Shown: positions 27,281 through 36,635, counted from the first letter of the stretch. The stretch is 64,000 nucleotides of DNA from Rhizobium sp. BT04 (GCF_030053135.1 NZ_CP125652.1:558001-622000), one strand, 5' to 3'. Numbers and translations are program-made. The notes: a model not told the origin generated them from the sequence alone.

Positions 27281-28573
27281 ATGAACGATACCGGAACCGG
27301 CAAGAAGACCGGGGCACAGACAAGCGGCGCGTCCGACCTCGCAGCCGTCCTTGCCGCATCGGGCCGGCAGGGCAAGCGCAGCCGCTGGCGCGGACGCCTG
27401 CTCATCCTTTTGATCGTCATCGCCGTCGCCGCCGCCGCCGCGTATTTTTATATGGGCCGCGGGCAGAGTGAAGTGAGCTACGCCACCCAGCCGGCAAAAC
27501 GCGGCGACCTGACGGTGCTCGTCACCGCCACCGGCTCGGTGCAGCCGACCGAGCAGGTGGACATATCGAGCGAACTTTCCGGCACGGTTCGCGACGTCAA
27601 CGTCGACTACAACAGCACGGTCAAGTCAGGCGAGGTGCTCGCTCTCCTCGATACCAACAAGCTCGAGGCGGATGTGAAGAGTTCGCGCGCCAAGCTGAAT
27701 TCGGCCAAGGCGAACGTCGTCAAGGCCAATGCCGATATGCAATCGGCGGCCACCTCGCTCGAGCGGTTGAAGAGCCTGGTCAGGAGCAATGTCTCCACCC
27801 AGCAGAGCCTCGACGACGCCAGCTACAAATATGATTCCGCCGTCGCCGCCAAACAGATTAATGAGGCCGAGGTTCTCGCCGCGGAGGCCGACCTGCAACT
27901 CGCCGAAGTCAATCTCGCCAAGGCAAAGATCATCTCGCCGATCGACGGCGTCATCCTCACCCGCTCGGTCAATCCGGGTGCCACGGTCGCGGCCTCGCTG
28001 TCGGCGCCGATCCTTTTCACCATCGCCGGCGACCTGAAGAAGATGGAGCTGCAGGTCGATGTCGACGAGGCCGATGTCGGCCAGATCGCCGTCGGCCAGA
28101 AGGCCAAGTTCACGGTCGACGCCTATCCGGATCGCACCTTTCCCGCCGAGATCGAGCAGATCCGCTTCGCCTCCGAAGTGGTCAACAATGTCGTGACCTA
28201 TAAGGCGGTGCTGTCGGTCGACAATGCCGATCTGCTGCTGCGCCCCGGCATGACCGCCACGGCCGATGTTACCGTCGAGGCCGTCAAGGATACGCTGATG
28301 GTGCCGAACGCCGCGCTGCGCTACGCCCCGGCGCAGGCGGAACGGCGCGGCCGTGGCATTTTCGGCATCTTCGGCCCGCCGCGCCAGCGCAACAACAATG
28401 CCGGTTCGGCGCTGACCGGCACGCAGCGGCGCGTCTGGGTGCTGCGGAACGGCCGGCCAGTGCCCGTTATCATCCAGGTCGGCTCATCCGACGGCCAGTT
28501 CACCCAGGTCGTCTCCGGCGACATCAAGCAAGACGATGCACTGGTGACCGACGCCACGACGCGTGCGAACTAG
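27281..28573 (+). CDS. MacA-like periplasmic adaptor (membrane fusion protein)
   Basis: A 430-residue HlyD/MacA-type adaptor. One N-terminal transmembrane helix (about 42-60, LLILLIVIAVAAAAAYFYM) anchors it in the inner membrane. The biotinyl-lipoyl halves (VQPTEQVDISSELSGTV and ISPIDGVILTRSVNPG) flank a coiled-coil hairpin of about 100 residues, followed by beta-barrel domains. It is the first gene of a three-gene export system, followed 12 bp later by the ATPase. A TolC-type outer-membrane partner would be needed; the nearest in this window belongs to the copper cluster. Confidence 0.92.
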   Translation: MNDTGTGKKTGAQTSGASDLAAVLAASGRQGKRSRWRGRLLILLIVIAVAAAAAYFYMGRGQSEVSYATQPAKRGDLTVLVTATGSVQPTEQVDISSELSGTVRDVNVDYNSTVKSGEVLALLDTNKLEADVKSSRAKLNSAKANVVKANADMQSAATSLERLKSLVRSNVSTQQSLDDASYKYDSAVAAKQINEAEVLAAEADLQLAEVNLAKAKIISPIDGVILTRSVNPGATVAASLSAPILFTIAGDLKKMELQVDVDEADVGQIAVGQKAKFTVDAYPDRTFPAEIEQIRFASEVVNNVVTYKAVLSVDNADLLLRPGMTATADVTVEAVKDTLMVPNAALRYAPAQAERRGRGIFGIFGPPRQRNNNAGSALTGTQRRVWVLRNGRPVPVIIQVGSSDGQFTQVVSGDIKQDDALVTDATTRAN

Positions 28574-28585
28574 GCGGAGGGACGG

Positions 28586-29302
28586 ATGGCAAGCCCGCCG
28601 CTCATCGAATTCAGGCAGGTCTCGAAAATCTACGGCGAGGGCGAGGCGGCGATCCGCGCGCTCGACCGCGTCGATCTGGCGATCAATGCCCATGAATTCG
28701 TCGCGATCATGGGTCCGTCAGGCTCCGGCAAGTCGACGGCGATGAACATCCTCGGCTGCCTCGACGTGCCGAGTGGTGGCGACTACATCTTCGAAGGCAT
28801 TCCGACCAGCGGCTTCGACCGCAGCCAGCTGACGCTGCTGCGCCGCCACATGCTCGGCTTCGTCTTCCAGGGTTTCAACCTCCTGTCGCGCACCTCGGCC
28901 GTCGAAAATGTCGAACTGCCGCTGATCTATCGCGGCATGGGGGTGCGCGAACGGCGCGAGCGGGCCCGCGAAGCCCTGGCGCTGGTCGGCCTCACCGGCC
29001 GCGAACATCACAAGACCCAGGAACTGTCCGGCGGCCAGCAGCAGCGCGTCGCCATCGCCCGCGCCATCGTCACCGAGCCGGCGCTGCTGCTGGCCGACGA
29101 GCCCACCGGCAATCTCGATACGAAGACCAGCGTCGAGATCATGGACCTGATGACGCGGCTGAACCGCGAGCAGGGTATCACCATCGTCATGGTCACCCAT
29201 GAGCCCGATATTGCCGCCTATGCCCAGCGGCTGCTGCGTTTCGTCGACGGCAAGCTGGAGACCGAGGTCGAGCACCGGAGGAGGGCGGATCATGTTCTTT
29301 GA
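28586..29302 (+). CDS. MacB-type ABC exporter ATP-binding protein
   Basis: A 238-residue ATPase of the LolD/MacB class. Walker A is GPSGSGKST, the Q-loop is FVFQGFNLLSRTSAVENVELPL, the signature LSGGQQQRV, and Walker B LLADEPTGNLD with H-loop VTHEPD. The last 11 bases overlap the start of the permease gene, indicating coupled translation. Confidence 0.95.
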   Translation: MASPPLIEFRQVSKIYGEGEAAIRALDRVDLAINAHEFVAIMGPSGSGKSTAMNILGCLDVPSGGDYIFEGIPTSGFDRSQLTLLRRHMLGFVFQGFNLLSRTSAVENVELPLIYRGMGVRERRERAREALALVGLTGREHHKTQELSGGQQQRVAIARAIVTEPALLLADEPTGNLDTKTSVEIMDLMTRLNREQGITIVMVTHEPDIAAYAQRLLRFVDGKLETEVEHRRRADHVL

Positions 29303-30494
29303 GACGCTGAAGCTGGCGTTGCGGGCCATCAGCCGCAACATGCTGCGCTCCTTCCTGACCGTGCTTGGTGTCGTCATCGGCGTTGCCGCCGTCATCGCGC
29401 TGGTGACGATCGGCAACGGCACGACCGCACAGGTGTCGACCGAGCTGTCGCGGCTCGGCACCAACATGCTGTTCGTCCGTCCCGGCCAGTTCGGCCCCGG
29501 CCGGGCGAGCTCCGAGGCCAAGCGCTTCAGCATCAAGGACGTCGCGGCGATCCGCGACCAGATCGGCGGCCTCAGGGCGGTGGCGCCGCTCAACCAGTCG
29601 ACGGCGACGGTGATTTTCGGCGGCCAGAACCATTCGACCAGCGTCTCCGGCACCACCAATGATTATTTCATCGCCCAGGACTGGAATCTGGCGCTCGGCC
29701 GCAATTTCCTGCCCGCTGAGGAACGCGGCCAGGCGCGCTGCATCATCGGCGAAACGGTGCGCTCGCAGCTCTTCGGCAGCGCCGACCCCACAGGCCAGCA
29801 GATTCGCGTCGGCAAGGTCTCGTGCCCCGTCATCGGCGTGCTTGCCAAGCGCGGCCAGTCCGGCATGGGCAATGACCAGGACGATGTCGTCATCATGCCG
29901 GTCAAGGTGTTTCAGCGGCGCATCAGCGGCAGCAGCAACGTGCCGCAGATCATCATCTCGGCGCGCGACGGCGTCTCCACAGCCAAGGTGCAGTCCGATG
30001 TCGAAAATCTCCTGCGCGAGCGCCGCAAGATCGTGCCCGGTCGCCAGGACGATTTCAATGTCAACGACATGACGCAGATCGCCGAGGCGATGACCGGTAC
30101 GACGACGTTGCTGACCGGCCTGCTCGGCGCCGTCGCTGCGATCAGCCTGCTCGTCGGCGGCATCGGCATCATGAACATCATGCTGGTCTCCGTCACCGAG
30201 CGCACCCGCGAGATCGGCATCCGCCTGGCGATCGGCGCGCTCGAAAGCCAGGTGCTCACCCAGTTCCTGGTCGAGGCGGTGGCGCTATCGCTGTTCGGCG
30301 GCATCACCGGTATCGTGCTGGGGCTCAGCCTCGGTTTCGGCGCCGTGACGCTGCTGAAAGTGCCCTTCGTCTTCAGCCCCCTGATGGTCGCCGTCGCTTT
30401 TCTCTTCTCCGCGGCAATCGGCATGATCTTCGGCTATTTCCCGGCGAGAAGGGCCGCGCAGTTGAACCCGATCGAGGCGCTGCGGCACGAATGA
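29292..30494 (+). CDS. MacB-type ABC exporter permease (FtsX domain)
   Basis: A 400-residue permease. ATG 29292 starts the MFFETLKLALRAI segment and lies inside the end of the ATPase gene. One N-terminal helix is followed by a periplasmic MacB-PCD domain (about residues 45-255) and three C-terminal helices, with the conserved GGIGIMNIMLVSVTERTREIGIR segment. In E. coli MacB the ATPase and permease are fused; here they are separate. Exported substrate unknown (macrolides, peptides or lipids are possible). Confidence 0.94.
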   Translation: MFFETLKLALRAISRNMLRSFLTVLGVVIGVAAVIALVTIGNGTTAQVSTELSRLGTNMLFVRPGQFGPGRASSEAKRFSIKDVAAIRDQIGGLRAVAPLNQSTATVIFGGQNHSTSVSGTTNDYFIAQDWNLALGRNFLPAEERGQARCIIGETVRSQLFGSADPTGQQIRVGKVSCPVIGVLAKRGQSGMGNDQDDVVIMPVKVFQRRISGSSNVPQIIISARDGVSTAKVQSDVENLLRERRKIVPGRQDDFNVNDMTQIAEAMTGTTTLLTGLLGAVAAISLLVGGIGIMNIMLVSVTERTREIGIRLAIGALESQVLTQFLVEAVALSLFGGITGIVLGLSLGFGAVTLLKVPFVFSPLMVAVAFLFSAAIGMIFGYFPARRAAQLNPIEALRHE

Positions 30495-30712
30495 AAAGGG
30501 CCGTGGCTCCCCGATACTGGTGACCAGGTCGACCAGTAGAGCGGCCTTAGCAACGGCGCTTTAATCCACCAACGACGACGATTTGCCCGTGAAATCATGC
30601 AGATTGGATAAATACAACCTGTACTGTAAAATGCTCGTTGCAATCCTTACGTATGAGGATGCGTGGACGGCCTCGGTCTGCCACTGGTTGAAAATATCGA
30701 TCTCGGAAGAAA

Positions 30713-31462
30713 ATGCCCGCCGACCAACATATCCTGCAGGAGGCACTCGGCTGCGTCCGCAACCTTCATGAAATTGGCCATCTTTCGGCAATTGTCCATC
30801 AACTACGCACATTGGTTGGAGCTGCCAATCTCGCTTATCAAGCTCTCTTCATTCCCGGCCGTGTGGCCGATGATCGACTGATTGCAGCGACCTATTCGGA
30901 CAAGTGGAAGAAACTCTATCTGTCGAAAAACTATCTTCGGACAGATCCCATCGAGATCGCGGCACGCAAAACATCTCAACCGTTGGACTGGAACCTTTTA
31001 AGATCTGCATCGAAGGAAACTGCTTCCTTCTTCGCAGAAGCCGAGCGCTATGGCGTTGGCAACAATGGTGTCTCCATACCTCTTGTTGATGCTCAGGCCG
31101 GGCGGGCGCTGTTCAGCGTCACATCAAATCTTGAAGGGGACGATTGGGCGGCGTTTAAGGCGCGCGCTTTGCCATCGCTCATTCAAATTGGCAAAGCCAT
31201 TCAGCTTCGGACCGCTGAGATCGAGGTCAAACCCGTAGCTCGGACGTTTTCCGCATTGACCGCCAAGGAAACGGACTATCTGGCGCTTTACGTTGGCGGC
31301 TATGAAATCAAGCAGATTGGCGACATGCGTTCGGTTTCGGGTACCGCCGTGCGCGCTGCCTTGAATTCCGCCGCAGAAAAACTCGACGCGCGGGGGCCAC
31401 GTCATGCCGGCTATCTCGCAATTGCGCTCGGCATTATTCCGACTTCGATGATTATGAAATAG
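30713..31462 (+). CDS. LuxR-type quorum-sensing-like regulator with degenerate DNA-binding domain
   Basis: A 249-residue protein with GGAAG upstream of ATG 30713. Residues ~20-165 resemble the autoinducer-binding domain (DPIEIAARKTSQPLDWN, then the FFAEAERYGVGNNGVSIPL segment). The C-terminus starts like a LuxR helix-turn-helix (FSALTAKETDYLALYVGGYEIKQIGD), but the recognition helix is atypical (SVSGTAVRAALNSAAEKL) and lacks the usual TV..H pattern. No luxI-type synthase is in the window, so it would be a LuxR solo. It lies upstream of, and in the same direction as, the RTX gene. Confidence 0.72.
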   Translation: MPADQHILQEALGCVRNLHEIGHLSAIVHQLRTLVGAANLAYQALFIPGRVADDRLIAATYSDKWKKLYLSKNYLRTDPIEIAARKTSQPLDWNLLRSASKETASFFAEAERYGVGNNGVSIPLVDAQAGRALFSVTSNLEGDDWAAFKARALPSLIQIGKAIQLRTAEIEVKPVARTFSALTAKETDYLALYVGGYEIKQIGDMRSVSGTAVRAALNSAAEKLDARGPRHAGYLAIALGIIPTSMIMK

Positions 31463-32080
31463 CCCGGAAGAAACTTGGAGACAGGCGGCCGTCTCAAGCG
31501 GCCGTCGACAGTGCGTTTATTGGCATGAATTGAGCGCGGGCGCTTGTTGGAGTAGTCGGAAGTGCTCAACAATATCGTGTATATCTTCCCAAAGCGGCGA
31601 AATCCGCCGCCATCCGAGCTCCTCATTTATTGAATTCGAAAATCGAAATAAGTTTATGATTTAAATATGAAATAATTATTAGGATGCGTCACGCTGATTG
31701 GACCCGAGCTAGGGCAAGCATGGGCTTCACACTCTGTCAAGATTTGAAATTAAAAGTTGCACCTGGATTTCTATCGCCGTAACGATCTTGCGGGGAACTA
31801 TTCTGGCGAAGGAGATGTGCTGCTTGGATAGGATGCAGCCTGACGGGCGGCGGAGTTGTCTCGCCGCTTTAGGTAACGCGTTCTCTTTTTCATGTATAAT
31901 CAATATGTTGGCGCTCAGACGTTACGCTTATGCCCGGCATGCCCGCGAAGATTTTCATCCGCACGACGCATCGAACGGTCCTCTCCTATCTCATGAAACC
32001 AATCAGCGACCACGTCCAGCACGTGTTTCGGGACGAATAACATCATTCTTTTCAACATTTGAATCGCCAGAGAGGCTAAA
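31463..32080. other. AT-richer intergenic region upstream of the RTX gene
   Basis: This 618-bp region is visibly richer in A/T than its neighbours (for example around 31630-31680). It presumably holds the RTX promoter. Short frames inside it, such as one from 31788, have no convincing start signal or family match. I found no clear lux-box palindrome. Confidence 0.5.
31484..31506 (+). terminator. Weak hairpin after the LuxR-type gene
   Basis: GGCGGCCG and CGGCCGTC can pair (8 pairs, one G-U) around a 7-base loop, 22 bp after the stop. No T-run follows, so it is only a possible terminator. Confidence 0.3.
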
Positions 32081-35000
32081 ATGGCAGTTATTACGGGGAC
32101 GGCAGGTAACGACACTTTGAATGGCACGACCGGAGATGACCAAATCTCCGGCCTCGACGGCAACGACATCCTCACCGGCGGCGCGGGGGCCGACCAGTTG
32201 ATCGGCGGTGCGGGGACGGATACTGCCGGCTATGCCATGGCGACCAGTGCGATCACTTTTAATTTGAAGACTGGGGTCTACACTGGCGAGGCCGCCGGCG
32301 ACACCTTCAGCAGCATCGAGGTGCTCAGCGGCTCTGCCTCCGCTGACACCTTCGTCGGCAACGGCACGACCATCACCTTCGACGGCTACGCCGGCGATGA
32401 TACTGTCGACTATTCCGCCTCGGCGGCAGCCGTCAACGTGACCCTTGCGGGTCCAGGTGTGACGACGGTCGGATCGGGCGGCGATGCTCAGGGCAACAGC
32501 CTCGTCAACATCGAGAAGGTCATCGGCTCTGCCTTCAACGACACGCTCGGCTCGACTTCCCCGTTCAGTTACACGCTGCAGGGCGGGGCCGGCAACGACA
32601 CCTATGTCGTCGGATCGGCGGTCATCGGAATCGTCGAGGCTGCCGGGGGCGGCGACGACGAGATCCGCACCACCGCGACATCCTACTCGATGTCGTCCTA
32701 CGCCAATGTCGAGCGTCTCACCTTCACCGGCAGCGGCAACGCGACCCTGACGGGCAATACCGGCGACAACATCATCACCGCCGGCACCGGCAACGATATC
32801 CTCACCGGCGGCGCGGGGGCCGACCAGTTGATCGGCGGTGCGGGGACGGATACTGCCGGCTATGCCATGGCGACCAGTGCGATCACTTTTAATTTGAAGA
32901 CTGGGGTCTACACTGGCGAGGCCGCCGGCGACACCTTCAGCAGCATCGAGGTGCTCAGCGGCTCTGCCTCCGCTGACACCTTCGTCGGCAACGGCACGAC
33001 CATCACCTTCGACGGCTACGCCGGCGATGATACTGTCGACTATTCCGCCTCGGCGGCAGCCGTCAACGTGACCCTTGCGGGTCCAGGTGTGACGACGGTC
33101 GGATCGGGCGGCGATGCTCAGGGCAACAGCCTCGTCAACATCGAGAAGGTCATCGGCTCTGCCTTCAACGACACGCTCGGCTCGACTTCCCCGTTCAGTT
33201 ACACGCTGCAGGGCGGGGCCGGCAACGACACCTATGTCGTCGGATCGGCGGTCATCGGAATCGTCGAGGCTGCCGGGGGCGGCGACGACGAGATCCGCAC
33301 CACCGCGACATCCTACTCGATGTCGTCCTACGCCAATGTCGAGCGTCTCACCTTCACCGGCAGCGGCAACGCGACCCTGACGGGCAATACCGGCGACAAC
33401 ATCATCACCGCCGGCACCGGCAACGACATCCTCACCGGCGGCGCGGGGGCCGACCAGTTGATCGGCGGTGCGGGGACGGATACTGCCGGCTATGCCATGG
33501 CGACCAGTGCGATCACTTTTAATTTGAAGACTGGGGTCTACACTGGCGAGGCCGCCGGCGACACCTTCAGCAGCATCGAGGTGCTCAGCGGCTCTGCCTC
33601 CGCTGACACCTTCGTCGGCAACGGCACGACCATCACCTTCGACGGCTACGCCGGCGATGATACTGTCGACTATTCCGCCTCGGCGGCAGCCGTCAACGTG
33701 ACCCTTGCGGGTCCAGGTGTGACGACGGTCGGATCGGGCGGCGATGCTCAGGGCAACAGCCTCGTCAACATCGAGAAGGTCATCGGCTCTGCCTTCAACG
33801 ACACGCTCGGCTCGACTTCCCCGTTCAGTTACACGCTGCAGGGCGGGGCCGGCAACGACACCTATGTCGTCGGATCGGCGGTCATCGGAATCGTCGAGGC
33901 TGCCGGGGGCGGCGACGACGAGATCCGCACCACCGCGACATCCTACTCGATGTCGTCCTACGCCAATGTCGAGCGTCTCACCTTCACCGGCAGCGGCAAC
34001 GCGACCCTGACGGGCAATACCGGCGACAACATCATCACCGCCGGCACCGGCAACGATATTCTGAACGGAGGCGATGGCAATGACGTGCTCATTGGGGGCG
34101 CGGGAGCCGACCAACTGATCGGCGGCGCAGGGACTGATACCGTCAGCTATGTCAATGCGGCGGCCGCGATTACCCTTAATTTGCAGACCGGGGTCCATAC
34201 GGGCGACGCCGCCGGCGACACCTTCAGCAGCATCGAAGCATTCGCGGGATCAAACTTCAACGACACCTTGATTGGCGGCACCAGTGACGACATCCTCATC
34301 GGTGGCGCTGGCGCCGACCAACTTGTCGGCGGCGCAGGGACGGATACCGCCAGCTATGTCAATGCGGCGGCCGCAATCACTCTTAATCTGAAGACCGGGG
34401 TCCATACAGGCGACGCCGCCGGCGACACCTTCGACAGCATCGAGGCGTTCATCGGTTCGAGCTTCAACGACACCTTCTTCAGCTCCGCGTCGGCGGATAC
34501 TCTGAATGGCGGCGCCGGCACTCTGGATACGATCGATTATTCGCTTTCCGGTACTGCGGTAAACGTCAACCTGACGACCAGCGTCGTTAGTGGTGGCGAT
34601 GGGGCGGGCGATGTTCTCGCCAACTTCGAACGTGTCGTAGGATCATCCTTCGCCGACACCTTGGCCTCTTCGACTTCCGGGCACGCCCTCGTCGGAGGAG
34701 CCGGAGACGATATCTATCTTGTCGGCAACCAAGCCGTGATGATTGCGGAGGCTGCTGGCGGAGGCACGGATGAAATCCGCACCGCGCTCACAACCTATTC
34801 AATGGCGTCCTTCGCCAATGTCGAGCGGCTGACCTTCACCGGTACCGGAAACGCGACGCTGACCGGCAATGCCGGCAACAACGTCATTACCGGCGGAACG
34901 GGGAACGATACGCTGATTGGCGGCGCCGGCGCCGATCAGTTGATCGGCGGCGCAGGGACGGATACCGCCAGTTACGCCAATGCGGGGGCCGCGGTCACTG

Positions 35001-35977
35001 TTAACCTGAAGACCGGGGTCCACATCGGCGACGCCGCTGGCGACACCTTCAGCAGCATCGAAGCGTTCATCGGTTCTTCCTCCAAAGACACCTTCGTCGG
35101 CAACGGCACGGCCGTCACCTTCAACGGCGGCGTCGGCACCGACACCGTGAGTTATTCCAGCTCGGCTGCCGCCGTCAACGTGACCCTGGGGGCTGGCGGG
35201 GTGACGACGGTCGCATCGGGCGGCGATGCGGAAGGCAACCGCCTCCTCAACATCGAACAGGTCATCGGCTCTGCCTTCAACGACACGCTCGGCTCGACTG
35301 CCACGACCACCCAGACGCTGCAGGGCGGCGGCGGCAACGATACCTATGTCGTCAGCTCCCAGAACATCGTCATCACCGAATCGGCAGGTGCCGGCGACGA
35401 CGAGATCCGCACCTCTGCAACGTCATATTCGATGGCGAACCACGCCAATGTCGAGCGCCTCACCTATACCGGAACCGGCAACGCAACACTGACCGGCAAC
35501 AGCGGTGATAACATCATCACCGGCGGAACCGGCAATGACACGCTGAATGGCGGTGGCGGAAACGATCAGCTTCATGGCGGCAGCGGCGATGATGCGCTCT
35601 TTAGCGGGGCAGGCGAAGTCCACCTCTATGGTGGCGACGGCAACGACACGCTGAACCTGATATCGGGCCAAGGGTTTGCAGATGGCGGCAACGACGGCGA
35701 TACCTACCATGTGAACATGGTTCTCGCGGCGACAATCAAGGACACCGGGGTTGGAGGAAGTGACACTGTGTATTTGGACAGGGTCCAGTCCTTGGCGGAT
35801 TTTGATAACACGAGAATAGGGGATGATCTCGTCCTTCAATCTCATGCCGACGCGCAGCCTGGCACAGGGTATGAAAATGCCACGGTGATATTGCAAGACT
35901 GGTACGCCGGATCCAATACCATCGAGTTATTCTACCTTGCAGACGGCACACAAGTGTCGGGAACTTTGTTTAGTTGA
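32081..35977 (+). CDS. RTX (hemolysin-type calcium-binding) secreted protein
   Basis: A 1298-residue protein with no N-terminal signal peptide. Many RTX nonapeptides bind Ca2+ in a beta-roll (GNDILTGGAGADQLIGGAGTD, GGTGNDTLNGGGGNDQLHGG, GGDGNDTLN). About residues 28-657 are three consecutive 210-residue modules, identical in protein sequence, each with a DTFVGNGTTITFDGYAGDDT segment and an S-rich NVERLTFTGSGNATLTGN ending. Diverged modules follow. The C-terminus (LQDWYAGSNTIELFYLADG, then SGTLFS) fits an uncleaved type I secretion signal. No HlyB-type transporter is in the window. Probably a surface or adhesion protein; no catalytic domain is seen. Confidence 0.93.
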   Translation: MAVITGTAGNDTLNGTTGDDQISGLDGNDILTGGAGADQLIGGAGTDTAGYAMATSAITFNLKTGVYTGEAAGDTFSSIEVLSGSASADTFVGNGTTITFDGYAGDDTVDYSASAAAVNVTLAGPGVTTVGSGGDAQGNSLVNIEKVIGSAFNDTLGSTSPFSYTLQGGAGNDTYVVGSAVIGIVEAAGGGDDEIRTTATSYSMSSYANVERLTFTGSGNATLTGNTGDNIITAGTGNDILTGGAGADQLIGGAGTDTAGYAMATSAITFNLKTGVYTGEAAGDTFSSIEVLSGSASADTFVGNGTTITFDGYAGDDTVDYSASAAAVNVTLAGPGVTTVGSGGDAQGNSLVNIEKVIGSAFNDTLGSTSPFSYTLQGGAGNDTYVVGSAVIGIVEAAGGGDDEIRTTATSYSMSSYANVERLTFTGSGNATLTGNTGDNIITAGTGNDILTGGAGADQLIGGAGTDTAGYAMATSAITFNLKTGVYTGEAAGDTFSSIEVLSGSASADTFVGNGTTITFDGYAGDDTVDYSASAAAVNVTLAGPGVTTVGSGGDAQGNSLVNIEKVIGSAFNDTLGSTSPFSYTLQGGAGNDTYVVGSAVIGIVEAAGGGDDEIRTTATSYSMSSYANVERLTFTGSGNATLTGNTGDNIITAGTGNDILNGGDGNDVLIGGAGADQLIGGAGTDTVSYVNAAAAITLNLQTGVHTGDAAGDTFSSIEAFAGSNFNDTLIGGTSDDILIGGAGADQLVGGAGTDTASYVNAAAAITLNLKTGVHTGDAAGDTFDSIEAFIGSSFNDTFFSSASADTLNGGAGTLDTIDYSLSGTAVNVNLTTSVVSGGDGAGDVLANFERVVGSSFADTLASSTSGHALVGGAGDDIYLVGNQAVMIAEAAGGGTDEIRTALTTYSMASFANVERLTFTGTGNATLTGNAGNNVITGGTGNDTLIGGAGADQLIGGAGTDTASYANAGAAVTVNLKTGVHIGDAAGDTFSSIEAFIGSSSKDTFVGNGTAVTFNGGVGTDTVSYSSSAAAVNVTLGAGGVTTVASGGDAEGNRLLNIEQVIGSAFNDTLGSTATTTQTLQGGGGNDTYVVSSQNIVITESAGAGDDEIRTSATSYSMANHANVERLTYTGTGNATLTGNSGDNIITGGTGNDTLNGGGGNDQLHGGSGDDALFSGAGEVHLYGGDGNDTLNLISGQGFADGGNDGDTYHVNMVLAATIKDTGVGGSDTVYLDRVQSLADFDNTRIGDDLVLQSHADAQPGTGYENATVILQDWYAGSNTIELFYLADGTQVSGTLFS
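32161..34050 (+). repeat. Three tandem 630-bp units inside the RTX gene
   Basis: Units at 32161-32790, 32791-33420 and 33421-34050. Line-by-line comparison shows units 1 and 3 identical; unit 2 differs only at its sixth base or so (GAT instead of GAC, synonymous). The next copy, from 34051, is clearly diverged. The length is a multiple of three, so copy-number change keeps the frame. Confidence 0.95.
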
Positions 35978-35989
35978 GGCCAGCCTGCA

Positions 35990-36023
35990 GCAAGGCAACT
36001 GCAAGAGGATGCAGTTGCCTTGC
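35990..36023 (+). terminator. Strong hairpin after the RTX gene
   Basis: A perfect 14-bp stem (GCAAGGCAACTGCA / TGCAGTTGCCTTGC) with a 6-base AGAGGA loop starts 13 bp after the RTX stop. No T-run follows, so it may stabilise the 3' end of the mRNA or act with Rho. Confidence 0.65.
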
Positions 36024-36110
36024 ACTGAAATAAACTCGACGAAGCCCAAAACGCACGATGTCTCTGTGCTCTTGTCAATCGAACGCAACCGCTATCGGAG
36101 GCCAAGCATC

Positions 36111-36470
36111 ATGCCGCTCAACAGGCTGGTGATCTATGCTGGGAATGTCGAGGAAACGGCGCGCTTTTATGAGAAGCACTTCGGTTTCAAGGCGACCAGC
36201 CTGCCGGAAGACAGGATCATTGAACTCATCGCTCAGGACGGCGGTGCCAATATAATGCTGCATCAAGCCGCCAAGGGGCAGCGGAGCGGCCAATCCACCG
36301 TCAAGCTGGTCTTCGACGTGGAGGACGTCGAGGCTTTTTGCAGACGATGCGCGGAGAATGGCCTGGAGTTCGGAGCCATCCATAAAGCCGATGGCTATCA
36401 GTTCGCCAACGCAAAAGACCCGTGTCAAAATTCGATCTCGGTTTCCAGCCGGGCGTTCCGCAAGGTGTGA
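36111..36470 (+). CDS. VOC-family (glyoxalase/bleomycin-resistance-like) protein
   Basis: A 119-residue VOC protein. ATG 36111 has GGAGG 9 bases upstream; an earlier in-frame ATG would add unrelated sequence. Features are RLVIYAGNVEETARFYEKHFGFK near the start and KLVFDVEDVEAFCRRC in the second module, as in the betaalphabetabetabeta fold. Metal ligands cannot be fixed from sequence alone. Function unknown beyond the fold. Confidence 0.85.
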   Translation: MPLNRLVIYAGNVEETARFYEKHFGFKATSLPEDRIIELIAQDGGANIMLHQAAKGQRSGQSTVKLVFDVEDVEAFCRRCAENGLEFGAIHKADGYQFANAKDPCQNSISVSSRAFRKV

Positions 36471-36537
36471 CCGAGGAGTGGGTGCCGCGCGCTTTGCCTC
36501 TGTAGGTGAGGGCGAGTTTGGTGAGAAAGCCAACCGC

Positions 36538-36635
36538 ACTCTCCGTCCTCCTCGGCCCTGAGCCGAGGACCCATGCCGCGGCTGCTGATGGATGCGGGGT
36601 GGATGCTCGGCTCAAGGCCGAGCATAACGGAGAGT
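36538..36635. repeat. RIME-like palindromic intergenic element
   Basis: A 98-bp element bounded by 9-bp inverted repeats ACTCTCCGT (36538-36546) and ACGGAGAGT (36627-36635). Inside are two more hairpins: TCCTCGGC/GCCGAGGA (36549-36569) and ATGCTCGGC/GCCGAGCAT (36603-36625). Two large palindromes in about 100 bp match what is known of RIME1 elements of Rhizobium. Confidence 0.65.

Noticed and set aside
27281..30494. Reading the HlyD-like/ABC genes as the type I secretion system of the RTX protein
   Set aside because: The ATPase and FtsX-type permease are separate and of MacB type, not a HlyB-type fused transporter.
31788..32120. 110-codon open frame upstream of and overlapping the RTX start
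   Set aside because: No ribosome binding site, no family resemblance, overlap with the RTX start in another frame.
32161..34050. Possible CRISPR-like or satellite array
   Set aside because: The repeats are long, contiguous, in frame and encode RTX modules; there are no spacers.
32003..34198. Long open frame (731 codons) on the minus strand opposite the RTX gene
   Set aside because: It mirrors the three 630-bp repeats and the codon bias of the RTX gene; it has no family match, and the sense frame has clear RTX motifs and a secretion signal.
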